The notes beneath the pieces were generated by a model, which was not told the origin of the DNA, made no database searches, and was given only the letters and a program-made list of their open reading frames with translations. A stretch of 64,000 nucleotides of DNA from Psettodes erumei. Lineage: Eukaryota > Chordata > Actinopteri > Pleuronectiformes > Psettodidae. The number at the start of each line of letters is the position of its first letter. Positions within the stretch are counted from its first letter, which is position 1. A program made the translations under genes and the position numbers. Shown here piece by piece: positions 36,325 through 49,421 of the stretch. The stretch spans positions 1,912,001 through 1,976,000 of the forward strand of contig JAFBJZ010000411.1 in the NCBI GenBank assembly GCA_016785225.1. Reading direction: 5' to 3'.

Positions 36325-37243
36325 CGCGTACCGTCCGGATGCGGAGCTCAGGCCTGCTGCCGGTCCGGGCTGCCCTTCACGCCCGCTTCATGTCAACGGG
36401 TGTCTGCCCACCAAGCCTTTCTTCCTCTTACGTACCACACGCGCGCACACACGAACGCGACACAGTGATACACTGTACATCATTGCGCAGACATGAGAGG
36501 CCTTCACTGGCCCCCTGCAAAATCGTAATTCCGACAACCGTCTTGAGTATGTGTAATCGCCACAAAATATGTCTTATTCAGCAAATTCAAGACACAAGTA
36601 AATAGAAGAATGGTATTGGAGTGGTATTGTTTTATATTGTCACGTTGGAATCATTTACCTGTCTTTAGTTTGCCATAAAGAGAGGAAGGAGAAAATGAAG
36701 GACTTTCATGAATGATTTGTCTTATCATTTGCTAAATTTCTGCTTCAGTTTCAATTTTCGAGTCCTTCCTCCTGTTTAGAAATATTTTTGTAATATTCTG
36801 TTCGTTATATCCGGGACAAAAAAGGCAAACCTTACATTTTCTGATCAACAGAGGACAAAAGAACATTCGCTACATTATGTGTACAACAATAAATTGACAA
36901 ATGATATATGTTGCCTTAAAGCGATCTCCTGTTTTCCCCACTTTGAATCACTTTCACATTGTAACCAAACAACTTCTATCACAAACAACCACTGATTGTC
37001 TCTTAAGTGTGACAGGCTAACTCCATTTATCACCGAAAATGCATGTCAGATAAAACAGCCTAACATTTAAGTAGAAACTGTAAATACATAACTGTAAGAA
37101 TAACTGAGTAATAAGTAGTAAGTTGTAATATGATCTCAGAGCATTCGTCGTACACGTTTTTCGTCCCCTAAACATCTCATCTCAGAACCGCGTACATACT
37201 TTTGACGCTCGAATTCTCAGCCAATGAGAACGGCTCTTGGACC

Positions 37244-37501
37244 ATGGATTTGCTGACGCCGGTCTCGATGGATGCACGTGAACAAGCTGTAAGAATGCGG
37301 GGCCATGTTTGTGCTCTATATCCAGCTACTGTACATTCTGTATATTCTGCGACTACGACGTCAGTGAAAGAGTCTGATTTCCATCTTCTTCTCTTCCTCC
37401 TTTTGAGCGTATTAGTCATCGTGTACGTGAGAATAGGAATGAATGTATTACGATGTTGCTCATGTAGGATATATATATATATATATATATATATAGTGTA
37501 A
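37244..37501 (+). CDS. Candidate small membrane-protein ORF (unconfirmed)
   Basis: An 85-codon ORF begins at an ATG in an excellent vertebrate context (GGACCATGG), about 20 bases after a CCAAT motif (37211), inside a local island of raised GC content. The N-terminal 45 residues are mixed and polar; then comes a hydrophobic run (FHLLLFLLLSVLVIVYV) followed by R-I-G-M-N, like a single-pass membrane segment. The last codons read through an (AT)n tract (Ile-Tyr repeats), which argues either that the ORF is spurious or that it splices earlier (GT sites near 37420-37430). I recognise no homolog. The opposite strand is also open. Confidence 0.2.
   Translation: MDLLTPVSMDAREQAVRMRGHVCALYPATVHSVYSATTTSVKESDFHLLLFLLLSVLVIVYVRIGMNVLRCCSCRIYIYIYIYIV
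37469..37495. repeat. (AT)n microsatellite
   Basis: Thirteen AT units; it forms the 3' end of the candidate small ORF. Confidence 0.9.
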
Positions 37502-39639
37502 ATGTATGTAATAACATCCTACATTTAAAGGATTCATATTAACAGTATGAACAACGCGAGCAGTGTGCATGCACTTAAATTGGTGGGAACTTCCTGCATC
37601 CTGCATAACCTGCACCTGACTTAGTTATTAATGGTAAGCATAATTTATTTTAAGTCAAAAGTAATGTTTCAAAATATTATGCTGTGGAGAGTTGCAGCTT
37701 TAGTATAATTACAGCTTTTGTTTTCATTGGTATGCCAGAATTCCACCTCAGGCTAGAACTACAATTTTTTTATGAAATCACATGAGGTAATCTAATTAAG
37801 GGTTGTATGTTCAAGAAGCAAAGTAGCCTATTATTGAGATATTGTATTTCACCCACAATGTTTAATTTGTGTGACATGACATGCTATTTCCCTTTTATGT
37901 ATTTGATCTGTAAGTTGTTACACACTTTAAAGCACATTTAATCATTCTGTTATTGAGTATTCTGTAAATGTAATTTAATTTAATTAAATTTAATTTAAAT
38001 TTGTAATGTAATGTTCCAGAAGCAACAGTTTAGTTTTTATTAACATATTGAAAATATTAATAATAGCTGTATAAATAAAGGAAACATTTTTGAAATGTAT
38101 AGTTTCTGGTTAATTATTGTGATATTGTTTCAATATATCAAAATCACCTGAAATTCATTCCTTGGTACCCTTGTAGATAACAAGTAAATCAGTTTTGATT
38201 CAGTGTCACATTGATAAGCTGTCATTTATGCAACATAAAACATTACAAGCACTCTCAATTCGATTTTGGTGTCAGATGTAAGCATAGATTAAACCTTTAA
38301 CTGAACCCTGACCCTGATGTCATTTAAATGTTTCAGTCTGATATTGTTATAGTCTGTCAAAGTGAATAAAAATCCTTACTACTGTTCCTCTATCAAAATC
38401 TCTCCTGAAAAATCTCAGTACAGTAACTTTGTTCACCATGGTCTTTTCAGTTTACTGTGTGTTCAAATGCACAAATGAACTGAAATGAAATAGTATTGTG
38501 TGGGCCATGTCTCATTTAAATGATTAGGCTGATTCCCAGAAGTTAAAGGTCATAAATAACAATAATAGTTGTAAAATTGTCTCAGTTCACTTTTACAGTT
38601 CATTTCAAAAAATTTAACCAGATGCAAATTTATATTTCTTGGCATGTAACAGTGACAGCCTTCAGTTGACACACATTCGTCAGTACTTCTATTCAGAGTT
38701 CAGGTAAACACTGGGTCACCAGTGCAACACCATCACTCTCAATTACAGATTATTATCTTGAGGTTGAACAGTGGCACACAGTGCTGTTTTTAACCACATC
38801 TCTGATTAATCATCTGAGGAGCAGTTACAGCTCAGCAGCCTGTGAATCACAAACAACTCCACAACTTGTAAATTCCAATGTGTGTGCAAGTGTAATGGGA
38901 TTTTTACTTTACCCTAAATGAATTAAACAGGAAAAGATTATCCACTTAACTTAAAAGTTAAATACATATAAGTAATTATTTAGTACAACCATTTCAGAAG
39001 TAGAAATGTGTAGCAGTGTAAACTTAGACATTTGATATTGATGTCTTGTCAGGTGATTAAGGCGTAGTGACACGTTTTTTCTGATCTCACCTTTGACTCT
39101 TCAGATCATGCTTAGATCTATACAGTTATCAACGTCTTTGAGCTAAAGACTAATCTCCTTGTCTGGGTGGGCAGGTTGGTTTGTTCTTCGTCACTGAGCT
39201 GGATAAGAATAGAAAGTAAAATCTGTTTCACCTCTACCCTCTTTAAATAGGATTTATTCTCAGGGATTTTTGAACAGCCACAGCCTGATGCACAGGACAG
39301 GAAATGGACTTAAACAGGCCTAAATACATTATATGTTTTAGTTCAAATGATTCTACTGTCGAGACATCTGTTCGTTTTGTTCTGTCTTCCATTTATTCAA
39401 GCTGGTTTTCTCTCAAAAATAAAAAAGTGTACCATTCTGTGTTTATTGCTGCAGAAAATGAAATTCTGTTGTAATAAACTGCGACAGAAGAAGTGCAAAA
39501 TACAGCACATGACTTCTCAAAAGACTCACTATGTGTAAGTATTCCTGTGCAAACTGCAGTGTGAGAGTACATTTACATATTTACACTGGTTTCTGTTAAT
39601 TTCCCCTAGTTTGCCACTCATAATCAAATTGCCTATTTT

Positions 39640-39741
39640 TTTTATCTAAGCTAATGGATGCCATCAGCTTTGGTTTTGTGATACCAAATTATACATAATT
39701 TCCCTTCAGGGATGAATAAAGTAATCTATCTATCTATCTAT
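39640..39741 (+). mobile_element. 3' end of a non-LTR retroelement with TATC tail
   Basis: The sequence runs CATAATTTCCCTTCAGGGATGAATAAAGTAATC and ends in TATC repeats at 39724-39741. 'TTTCCCT..GGGATgAATAAAGTATCTATCTATC' is the typical 3' end of fish LINE and SINE copies. The 5' limit is not visible; only about 60-100 bases look element-derived. Confidence 0.55.
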
Positions 39742-42332
39742 GACCAATGATTTCATCTAAAACAGGTGCTCTGACACAGTTCTCTGCTGTTTGGCACAGT
39801 TTCCATCCTCTTTAGTTGCATGATCTAAATCCCTCTTCTTCCTTTCCTCAAGCACCCACTAAATCCTCTCACTTGAAATGAATCCACATAATTTCTTTGT
39901 CCCTTGCTTATGCATGTATGAATACTTCTTTGAAGATATGGATTTACATGGAGCATCTGTAAAAAGTATTTTGTCATGCATCTTAGATCAAATAGACATA
40001 CAGTAGTTCAAAGATTATGCAATTGCACTACACTTGTGCTGCAGGGGTGTGCTTTTAGACACCTACGGAAGGTAATCCACTTTCAATGTGCAACCTGCTT
40101 CTGAGCCAGATTATCAATCCATAGACTATGTGGGAAACTAATTAAAAAATTGAGAATTTTATGTTGCTGTGTATCTCAGTCTTCATTTGAGCTCATTGGT
40201 AGGATTAAAAACAGCAGCTTGGATGAGGAAAATACTGAATAGTATCAATTTAATTCTTTGTTATATGACGTGTTAAAACAAATTATGAATTCTTTATTTA
40301 ACAGTTGTATCAGTAACCATCAGTAATCACAGCTGCTACTGAGTTACACTAAGAGCTTCTGCCACGTTGCTCCCTCCAATAATATCAGGGTGTAATCCTC
40401 ACCAGCTAATGACCTACCAAGTAGGATTTCAGGTGCAGAGTAAACCTCGACCTGATGCCCCCACCTTTTCTACACACCCTGAACACACATCTTAAAGACC
40501 CCGACAGGACAGAGATGAATTCTATTTGTTCTGGCTGAAGAACAGGAAAAGGAAGAAAAGGGAGAAAAGAACCGAAGAAAATATATGTTGGATGATACCC
40601 ACTCAGATTTAATTGATTGCTTTTGATTGCTTATTTGATTCCCCTGTACAGCAAATAAGTACGGTAAGTGCAGCTATATTAATATTTATTATACTGTAAA
40701 CCGTATATTAAAAAATACTGTCTTTTGAAGTAGAATATAGGCTGGAGATTTATTGATTTAGCTGCTGACTAAGTGAAACTGAATATTTATCGGTTTTGCT
40801 GTAAAATCATCAATCTAACATTAAATATTCCTCAATTGAGAACTGTTTTTTAATAACTAAGCATATTACAGAATTTGAAATTAAACATGACAAGCTTAAT
40901 CTTACTTCTTTCTTCCCTGTTCCAAATCACATCATATAAATGTTGATTGCTTTTCATATTGCTAAAGCCATAGCAAAATCCACAAGGACCAAGAATAAAT
41001 ATTTATACATGGTGAGAGCGTTACGTTTGTTTGAGCGTTCCACCTGTTTAAACACATTTAAAAGCAAGTCTAAAATGTAGGTTAATTAACAATGAGGTCA
41101 ATCATCTATTTGTAAATCCGTGGTATCAACAGTCATTGTTAATTGGATTATGCAGAGTCAGGAGAGGAGAACACCTATGCAGCCAACAGTAGCCTATCAC
41201 TTTCAGCACTATGAGGTCTACACAGCTTATACACATGAAATATACTCTCAGGGAGATTTAACACACTTTACATTTCCTGCTGCCGTTTGATTCAGAGGGC
41301 ATGTATTTTTTAACACACATTTTGGAATTGCCTAGCATGCATGATCATATTGAGATAATCTGGTAGAGATACATTTTTAACAGTCTAATACTTCCTAAAA
41401 TCCTCCTGCTAAAATCAAGGAGGAAACAGTAGACACTGGAAAACACAGAAAGGAACCAGACAGAGGAAATGAAAATACCATGAGCTGCCCATTATGAGCT
41501 AATTCTGTCCTTACTGGACTTGTGACATCCCAAATCCCCAACCTTGCATGAGTGTGTGTATATGCAAGTGCACGCAAGTTTAATTTCATGCCCTGTCTGT
41601 GGAATTTGAAATAAAAAACCCTGTGCAAGTGACTTTGTCTGTGGAACAGCAGGGTGCAGCATATCACAAGGTTATTCTCTCTACACCTTTAATATTCTCT
41701 GTGTAGTAACTAGAAACATTTCTTCTGTAGTCATTATCACTCTCTTAAGTTCACTAGTCTGAGAATAGTGTTACATTTAACTTTCACAAGAAAAGAAAAT
41801 CATTCAGCCTCTATCAATATATTGTATTTTGGATAAAGAGCAAGTTAATGTGTAAAAGGTTTAACTGTGAAAAATCATCATAGCGAAATTAAAGATACAA
41901 TATAGTAGACTGAATCAAAGTGCATCCCAAAAATGATTTTAAAAATTTCAAGATTGTTGACATCAGATCTTCTGGTAAAGAGTCACATTGGCCATAATAA
42001 CTGAAGAGGCTCCTTTAAGAATCCAGTAAGAATTTTATCAATTCATGAGAACAGAAACTAAAACATAGACTGTACAGTTAATGATTTGAGAGTTTCCATC
42101 CTGGCATTTTGGATGATGCCAATTTGTGACTCTCTTCATATGGAAACAGAAGGAAATTGGATAGTGGGGAAATAGTAGTGGGAAATAGTGGGAAGGAAGG
42201 TGAATATTATTAGCCAGTAACACAACATATTATGGTTACAACAAAAAAATTGCTGGCAGAGTGCAAAACATTTTTAGCACTCTAACTGACTTTTCCCTTG
42301 GTTTTGCGCATGCCACAGACAAAGGTGAAGCC

Positions 42333-45300
42333 ATGGACATCGGTGGTTTGGAGACAGTGGTGGCAAACTCTGCCTATGTGTCTGCCCGTGGCAGCGTCGA
42401 CGGAGCTGTAGCGGCCTCCATGCGTGACAAGAAGATGCGTGCCAGGCTGAAACTTCCACACATCAGAGATTGTGAACACATGAAGGCCACTGTAGACACA
42501 GCCTTTGAAAGCATGTGTGTCAAACAGCCCATTGGTAAGCGCCTGTTCCAACAGTTTCTTGAGAGCGACACAACCCATAAAAAAGCTGGAGAGTTGTGGA
42601 AAAACATAGAAGAATACACTGTATGCCAAGAGAAGGACAGAGTGCAGAAGGCCCAAAAAATAGTCAATAACTACTATGAGTCAGCTTCAAAGAATTTTTG
42701 CAACTTCCTGGAGGAGAAGGCTGTCACTCGTGTTAAGGAAGACTTCAAGAACGTCCGTGGTGACCTGTTTAAAGAGAGTGAGCAGCAGCTGCTCAAACAC
42801 CTGGAGAAGAATGCCTTGGATGGCTTCAAGAACAGCATTTACTTTCTGCGTTATGTTCAGTTCAAATGGCTGGAGAGCCAGCCTGTTGATGAGGAGTGGT
42901 TCATGGACTTCAGGGTCCTGGGTAAAGGAGGATTTGGGGAAGTGTATGCCTGTCAGGCCAAGGCAACCGGCAAAATGTATGCCAACAAGAAGCTGGAGAA
43001 AAAGAGGCTGAAGAAACGCAAAGGCTATGAGGTAAAACACTGATGCAGCATCTAATGTCCCACCCATCACTACTAATAGAGTCAAGCAAAACAGTTAAAG
43101 CACAAAGTGAGCTCATTCTACTGGCAACTTCATGATGACCCTCAGCAAGAAATAAGAAGGGCTGACAGAATATGCTCCATTGAGTACAGAGGTTTAGTTT
43201 TTACCACACCAGCTCAATGCAAAGAAGCTTGTGACCTTCTTAAATACCTCACAAAGCAGCTCAGAGACATGGAGATAACAGCCCACCGCTTTTAAAAGCA
43301 TCAGTTTATAATGAAGTTTAATTTTGTTAACTGACATTGGAGCAGCAGTGTCACAACATTGTTGAGGTATAAATACAACGTAAAGCTAGGCAAACCTTTC
43401 CACCAGACGAATTAAAAACATAAGGGTCAATGGCAGTAACAGATCACATCAAGACTTGGAGGATCCAAGTAAGTGGTAAAATACAGAAATCTTTAAGATT
43501 GCCTTACTCCATGTTATTATGCATTATGATGTCTTTTTTCAACCTGCAACTACTTAGCACAGCTTCAGGTAGAATTTTGTTGGACTAATCACGTTCTGCT
43601 GATTATTTCTGTTTAGGGAGCAATTGTGGAGAAGCGCATCCTTGCAAAAGTTCACAGTCGTTTCATCGTGACACTGGCTTACGCGTTCCAGACCAAGACA
43701 GACCTCTGCCTTGTTATGACCATCATGAATGGTGGAGACCTCAGGTGCTCTATATAAACACCAAATACAGCCTTGGTCACCTCACATTGAAATCTGTAGA
43801 CTGGCTAAATAATATAACTTTGAAAACTCATAGCTGCTGTTTCTCTTGTGAACAACATCGTAGTAGTGTTCCACCCCTCTCATCTCTGCTAATCAGCCTA
43901 GAGTAGATAAACCTCACAGCTAATATACAGACTAGCCTCTGAGGTGCGTCATGCTATAAGTCAGAGAAGAACTTGAAGAGTCTTGATTAGCTTCTTTTCT
44001 CTTTTCTGTTTTTCTTGATTTCACATGCACACACTTCAGAAAATACAATAACAGCCCATGTCCCCCCCCTTACAGATTCCATATGTATAATGTGGATGAG
44101 AAAAATCCTGGTTTTGATGAGAAGAGAGCACGTTTCTATACATCTCAGATCGTCTGTGGGCTGGAGCACCTTCATCAGCACAGGATCATTTACAGAGACC
44201 TGAAGCCAGAAAATGTGCTGCTGGATGATGCAGGCAAGCCGCTTCCTCTGCATAGACATACTGACACTACAGCCCCAAGTCACTGTCCCTGTCCCAACCC
44301 ATCATCCTTGATCCTCAACCATGTGAATGTGGCTTTTGTTTCCTAATGCCACAGTATTCGAAAATGTGTTAAAAGTCTCTCAGACAGACTTTATAAAGCA
44401 TTGTTCAGTCATTCTATTAGTGTTAGCTTGGAGTGAGTACCTGTTTGTGTTCTATTCAGTACCTCTATGCCGCTGTTATAATCAAAGCCTTGTCACTTAG
44501 GACATGTCCGCCTATCTGATTTGGGTCTGGCTGTTGAACTTTCACCAGGAAAGGACAAAACTACTGGATATGCTGGAACTCCAGGTGAGTGCACAAATCA
44601 CCATCATCATCAATAACCTTTACTATCACTGTCTAAGCAGTTTATTGTGTGTGAAATCATATAATTGATGAATATAGGTTTCATGGCCCCAGAGCTGCTC
44701 CAGAAGAAGGAGTATGATTACACAGTGGACTATTTTACTCTGGGAGTCACCCTTTATGAGATGATTGCTGCCAAAGGCCCCTTTAGAATACGAGGAGAAA
44801 AGGTACCAAATATATATTTAACATAAACAGGTGACTTTAATTAGCAAAAATATCCCCAATTCTTCTCTTTTAGCAAAATCATTAAAAATGTTTGCATCTT
44901 TCCATAGGTAGAAAATGAAGAGGTAGCTCGCAGAATCCTGAACGATCCAGTTTCATATACACCTAATTTTAGCAAAGAGTGCAAGGATATGTGTGAAGGC
45001 TTGTTGGAGAAGGACCCAGCAAAACGTCTGGGTTTCAAAAATAATGACTGCACAGAGCTCAAGAACCAGCCCTTCTTCAAAGAAATTAACTGGGGCCGTC
45101 TGGAAGCAGGTGGGTGATGTCTACAAAATCTAATCTTAACTTAAGCGCACACCTCTTATTGAGTTCATCTGTCCAACTCCAGTGGATGAGACAGACTAAA
45201 GGGGAAGTTTCCAAGTCTCATTAAACTCCAGATATGGGTGGGACAAAAGGGGGCACAATGCAAAAAGGCATTTGCTACAGTCTAATTTGGTTATGTCATC

Positions 45301-45599
45301 TGTATTCATATAAAGGCATGCTACCGCCACCATTTGTCCCGGATCCTAAGATGGTCTATGCCAAAGATATTGATGATGTGGGCGCCTTCAGCACAATCAA
45401 AGGCGTGGTCCTGGATAACAAGGATACTGAGTTCTACAATGACTTTGCTTCTGGCAACATCCCGATCCCCTGGCAGGAGGAGATGATTGAGACAGGTGTG
45501 TTTGGAGAGTTGAACATCTGGGGAGAAGGTGGAAAGCTGCCCAATGACCTTGACCCAAATTATGTGGAAGCCAAAGGTGGAGGATGTGTGTTGCTTTGA
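42333..45599 (+). CDS. grk1: Rhodopsin kinase (G protein-coupled receptor kinase 1)
   Basis: Photoreceptor Ser/Thr kinase that phosphorylates light-activated opsin to end signalling. Seven exons: 42333-43031, 43617-43744, 44076-44233, 44501-44584, 44678-44802, 44908-45109 and 45316-45599; total 1680 bases (559 residues; the human protein has 563). The start MDIGGLETVVANSAY matches GRK1 rather than GRK7, as do the RGS-homology region (QPIGKRLFQQFL) and FLRYVQFKWLE. Kinase features: glycine loop GKGGFG (197-202), ATP lysine K219, YRDLKPEN with catalytic D317, and the GRK-type DLG at 335-337. The AGC tail includes PPPFVPDP, VYAKDI and PIPWQEEMIETGVFGELN. The C terminus is a CaaX box, CVLL. Intron 3 starts with GC rather than GT. 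An upstream in-frame extension from 42261 is open, but homology places the start at 42333. Rod versus cone fish paralog is undecided. Confidence 0.95.
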
Positions 45600-46112
45600 G
45601 CTAGAGCAACAGATGCCAACATGTCAGAGGAAATAATATCTTTTGAAATGTAAAGCTCATTTGGTGCCACTTATGACCAATGGGTACAATCTGCAATTTG
45701 TACAATAATTGTTGTTGTTGTGAATATAGTATATATATGAATCAATGAGAGCAAACTAAATAACAGAAAGACCTCCCTGTATAATACAAACAGTTCAACA
45801 GCAACTACATCCTCCAAAATGATCAGAGTTGAATCTGCACCTCTTTAACATAGTTATGATAAAAAACTGAACATTATGATGAAATATATAAATATGTTAT
45901 TTGTTAGTTATCGTGTTACTTTAGAAGTGGCAGCATGGTGAAATATCATAAAGTTTAAATCTGTAACAATGTAAATATGATTTTACTACTAATGACTGTA
46001 ATCTTACTGGATATGTTATTACTTTCATTTGGTAATTACTGACAAACTGAAAAGAAAATTGTTTTGTATAGAAACTGCATGAAATGTTTATCTTATAACT
46101 TATATATAAGTT

Positions 46113-46140
46113 ACACACACACACACACACACATATATAT
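46113..46140. repeat. (CA)n/(TA)n microsatellite
   Basis: Ten CA units followed by TA units, directly after a short palindrome (AACTTATATATAAGTT), within the presumed grk1 3' UTR. Confidence 0.85.
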
Positions 46141-46271
46141 AACTTATTTGGACCAAAGAAAAGATGTACTGTCATTATAATATTGTACTATTATTGTTTC
46201 TTTACTTTGTTGACAATTAATCTTAAGGTATTATCATGGCAAACATTGTAGATTGATGAATTAAAGCATTT

Positions 46272-46277
46272 AATAAA
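46272..46277 (+). terminator. grk1 polyadenylation signal (candidate)
   Basis: AATAAA about 670 bases past the grk1 stop codon, followed by GT-containing sequence (GTATATGTTCAGTATATGG). The 3' UTR before it is AT-rich and includes a CA/TA repeat at 46113-46140. Confidence 0.45.
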
Positions 46278-49200
46278 ATCTTGTGAAGCACAAGTATATG
46301 TTCAGTATATGGTTCCCCTTTTCTGTGGCTTTACCGAATGCATATTAAGGACTGTAACAAAAGGCTAATTTGAACAGATGCCAACGTAGCTTTTTTAATC
46401 AATCACATAAACATATGCTCTTGCTAGTGTTGGGATGGTTACAATTTGCACACTAGCATGAAAAACGTTTTACAGATTGGGTACATTCTCAAAAGACCGT
46501 TGTATCAATTAGTTGGTAGGAGGCCATGTGTCTCTTCAAGTTTTAAAACCCTTGTGATGTTGTGCTTACATGGCGTATGTGATGAAAATTTGTGTAGTTT
46601 CCTGGTAAGATAAAAAAGTATGAAACTCGGCTGAGCTTTAATTAATTTATTACAGGATACATTATGAAACGATTTCCTTTAGTGTCGAGCAGCGCTTTTA
46701 TAAAAGAGTTTCACATTAACACCTATCTCGAGACTGTAGGGGTTTATGTTTGATTTGAATTCGTTTCCAGACATTGGTTCATTCTCAAGAATAACATTAA
46801 TATTAACAAGCCCTCCAAAAGTTGTTGCAAGTATGAGTATTCAAGTCATTAGGATTCATCGTCAGAGGACCATGAATATCTTTTCAGAATTTCATGACAA
46901 TGCAACCAACAGATGAAGACATATTTCAGCCAAAGTGCTGAAACATGCTGCTTGCGTGGCTAAAAAACGTTCTTGCAAATTAGATTAAATGATGCATTAC
47001 ATAAACCCAGCAACTACATAATAGTCCGCCATTCAAATAAATGATTGCGAGAGTGACAGAAAGAGACAGAGAGAGCTGTAATCTTAGCTATTGATCACAT
47101 TGATTGATAAGACAAGGTATTGAAGCAGACTTGTTACTTCACCGAAACTCTATCACATACAGTACACAAATACTGACTGTTGAAAGTTATACAAACATCA
47201 CATTATTTGAACAGCTTTTACTGAAAGCACATGACTGAACCCACACATGAATCATAATCTAAATTTAACTCAGTGGACAATTGCACAAAAGTTTGTTCAG
47301 TGACATATTTTAAACAACCAAATCATCTTAATTGACAAATGAACTTCCTCATTTATTGATCAGTATCATTTTGTTGCTGATGGAGTGCTGTATCATGGTT
47401 ACATGGTCAATCACATCACTCTGGTCACTTCCTTCATATAAGAGTCCTCATGAAAAAGTTTGAAAAGTATTGAAAGTAATTGAAAATGGAAAGTAGTTAA
47501 AGAAAAAGTAAAATGTTGATTTGCTGTGCTCGAAAAAAATGCCCTATTCATTCTCTCTGCCTGACAAAAAAATTAAAAACCAGAAACACTGACCTCTAAA
47601 TGAAATTATAGTGACATGTTTGTGAAATTTAATAATAAGAAGGATGACAATAGGAATAAGAATAAGGGAACACATAACAATTAACTAAATCTGATGTTTT
47701 AAATATTATATGAAATCACAATAATCCTTTATTTTATTTTAGATCCAGTACATGCAGTTTGGCATCTCTCCTCCAAATAATTGTCTACAATGAGTCTGCT
47801 TACGTATTGTGAATTAACTTGATGTTTAAAACAATCACTGAAAGATTAAAAAGTGTTGTAATTACAATACAAAATAAACATTTGTGCTTGGTAATTGCTG
47901 ATGAAGTGTAGCATCAGTTCTTAATGGACCTTTATGGCAGTGGTGACTTCTGGCCACAGGTTTCAGGTGGCTTCAGGATTGTTTTAAGTGAACTTTCCCT
48001 TTAAGCAGGGAGGTCAGTGCGGACACAACTGAATAAATATTTCAGCTGACTGAGGGAAGGGCAAGGAAATAAAATATTAACAGAGAAAAGATTATGAGTT
48101 AAAGCTGAGTATCTGTTCAATACTGTAAGTATATGACAGTACTTTGAACTGTGCCTCTGATTACTGGCCATCAAAAGAGAATTCACCTTTGATAAGATAC
48201 AGACTGTTTGAAGTTTCTCCTAAACAATCTCCATCTCCACAGATCACTGGGGAGGTTCACACAGGACAATTGTAAACAATGCATATAAAATTCTGCTGCT
48301 TATACATCATTGCTACTAAATCTTGTGCTTTAGTACACTTCCATGGAGCAGCTTAATGTATAGAGACTGCCAATTATTTTTAAGGGTGTGTTAGGACAAC
48401 CTGGCCTTTGGCCAGCTTCTTTTAGTTGATAGCACTGTACTATGTTAGCACAGCATTTCAAAAGAACAGACATCATTGTTAAATCTATATGTTCCAGAAT
48501 GAAAAACTGTATTGACAAAGACCGAGAATTTCAATGCATCTTTTGTCCCATTGCAGACTTGCTAATTATTAACCAGTACTAAAATAGACACTCTCTGCCT
48601 TCAATAAATCACCCACCAACCACTTTTTACCCAGCTTTCAGTGATTGCTCTGCCCTCTATTCAGCATTTCCCCATAAGTATTTGCTTATGGAACCTAAAA
48701 TCACCTCCTTAAAATCACAAGCTACCAATTCCTCAAAAGGGGATACAGACAGGAGAACAAGATGATGTAAGCAATTGAAAAGAAGAATACTTCACAAAGA
48801 GCAAACCTAAAGATCAATATGAATATCACTTCCAATTATTCACCACATCAGTAAACCTTTCTCTGATTGTAATTATCCTGCATATAGTTATAATACATTT
48901 TGCAAGTATAACTGCAGTGCTCTTAAGAGGCTTCTTAAAACACTACAACAAAACAAAACAATGAATTATGTTTTTGTTGTCTTATGTTGTCACCTGTAGA
49001 AGCTTCAAAAGCATTTCAAACCAATCAGTGCTAAATGACTCCAGTTTTTTTTTAACCTTTTGGCTCATGTATTTATAGCAGTGATAACTGTTTTACAAGA
49101 GATTATCTCTCCCTCCACTGCCAAAAAGAGAAAAAAAATCAAAAGAGAGAAAAAGCTCATTGTATACTTACATTTCTATGGTAACTGCCAGGCACGTGAA

Positions 49201-49421
49201 ATGTCATCAATTTTGGGCGGGAATAGCGGACTTATAATGTAGCTACAGCCTACAAATCAATGTTCAAATTAGTCCAGGTTTGCATGCATGAGAGAAAAAA
49301 ATCCTGAGTCAGTTCTCACACTCCCAAAATGTATGCCAGATTCAGAAGCTGCAAATAGAGCTCCTCACAGAGGCAATATCTATTCAGTTTTGCTAATAAT
49401 TAATAGAAAATTACTTTCAAG

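Larger units (their letters stand above)
36325..42332. other. AT-rich intergenic region between slc25a35 and grk1
   Basis: The first 150 bases are CpG-rich and probably contain the slc25a35 promoter and 5' UTR. The rest is AT-rich, apart from a short higher-GC island at 37190-37400 with a candidate small ORF, an (AT)n tract, and the 3' end of a retroelement near 39640-39741. Nothing else coding was recognised. The grk1 promoter should be just before 42333. Confidence 0.5.
45600..49421. other. grk1 3' UTR and intergenic region before cldn10
   Basis: AT-rich throughout. Apart from the presumed grk1 3' UTR and its polyadenylation signal I see no gene, RNA gene or recognisable repeat. The promoter of the distal cldn10 first exon should lie just upstream of 49422. 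Confidence 0.5.

Noticed and set aside
36043..36605. Plus-strand ORFs up to 141 codons
   Set aside because: Antisense to slc25a35 exon 1 and its CpG-rich 5' region.
42261..42332. In-frame upstream extension of grk1
   Set aside because: The GRK1 family start MDxGxLETVVANSA places initiation at 42333; the extension has no family similarity.
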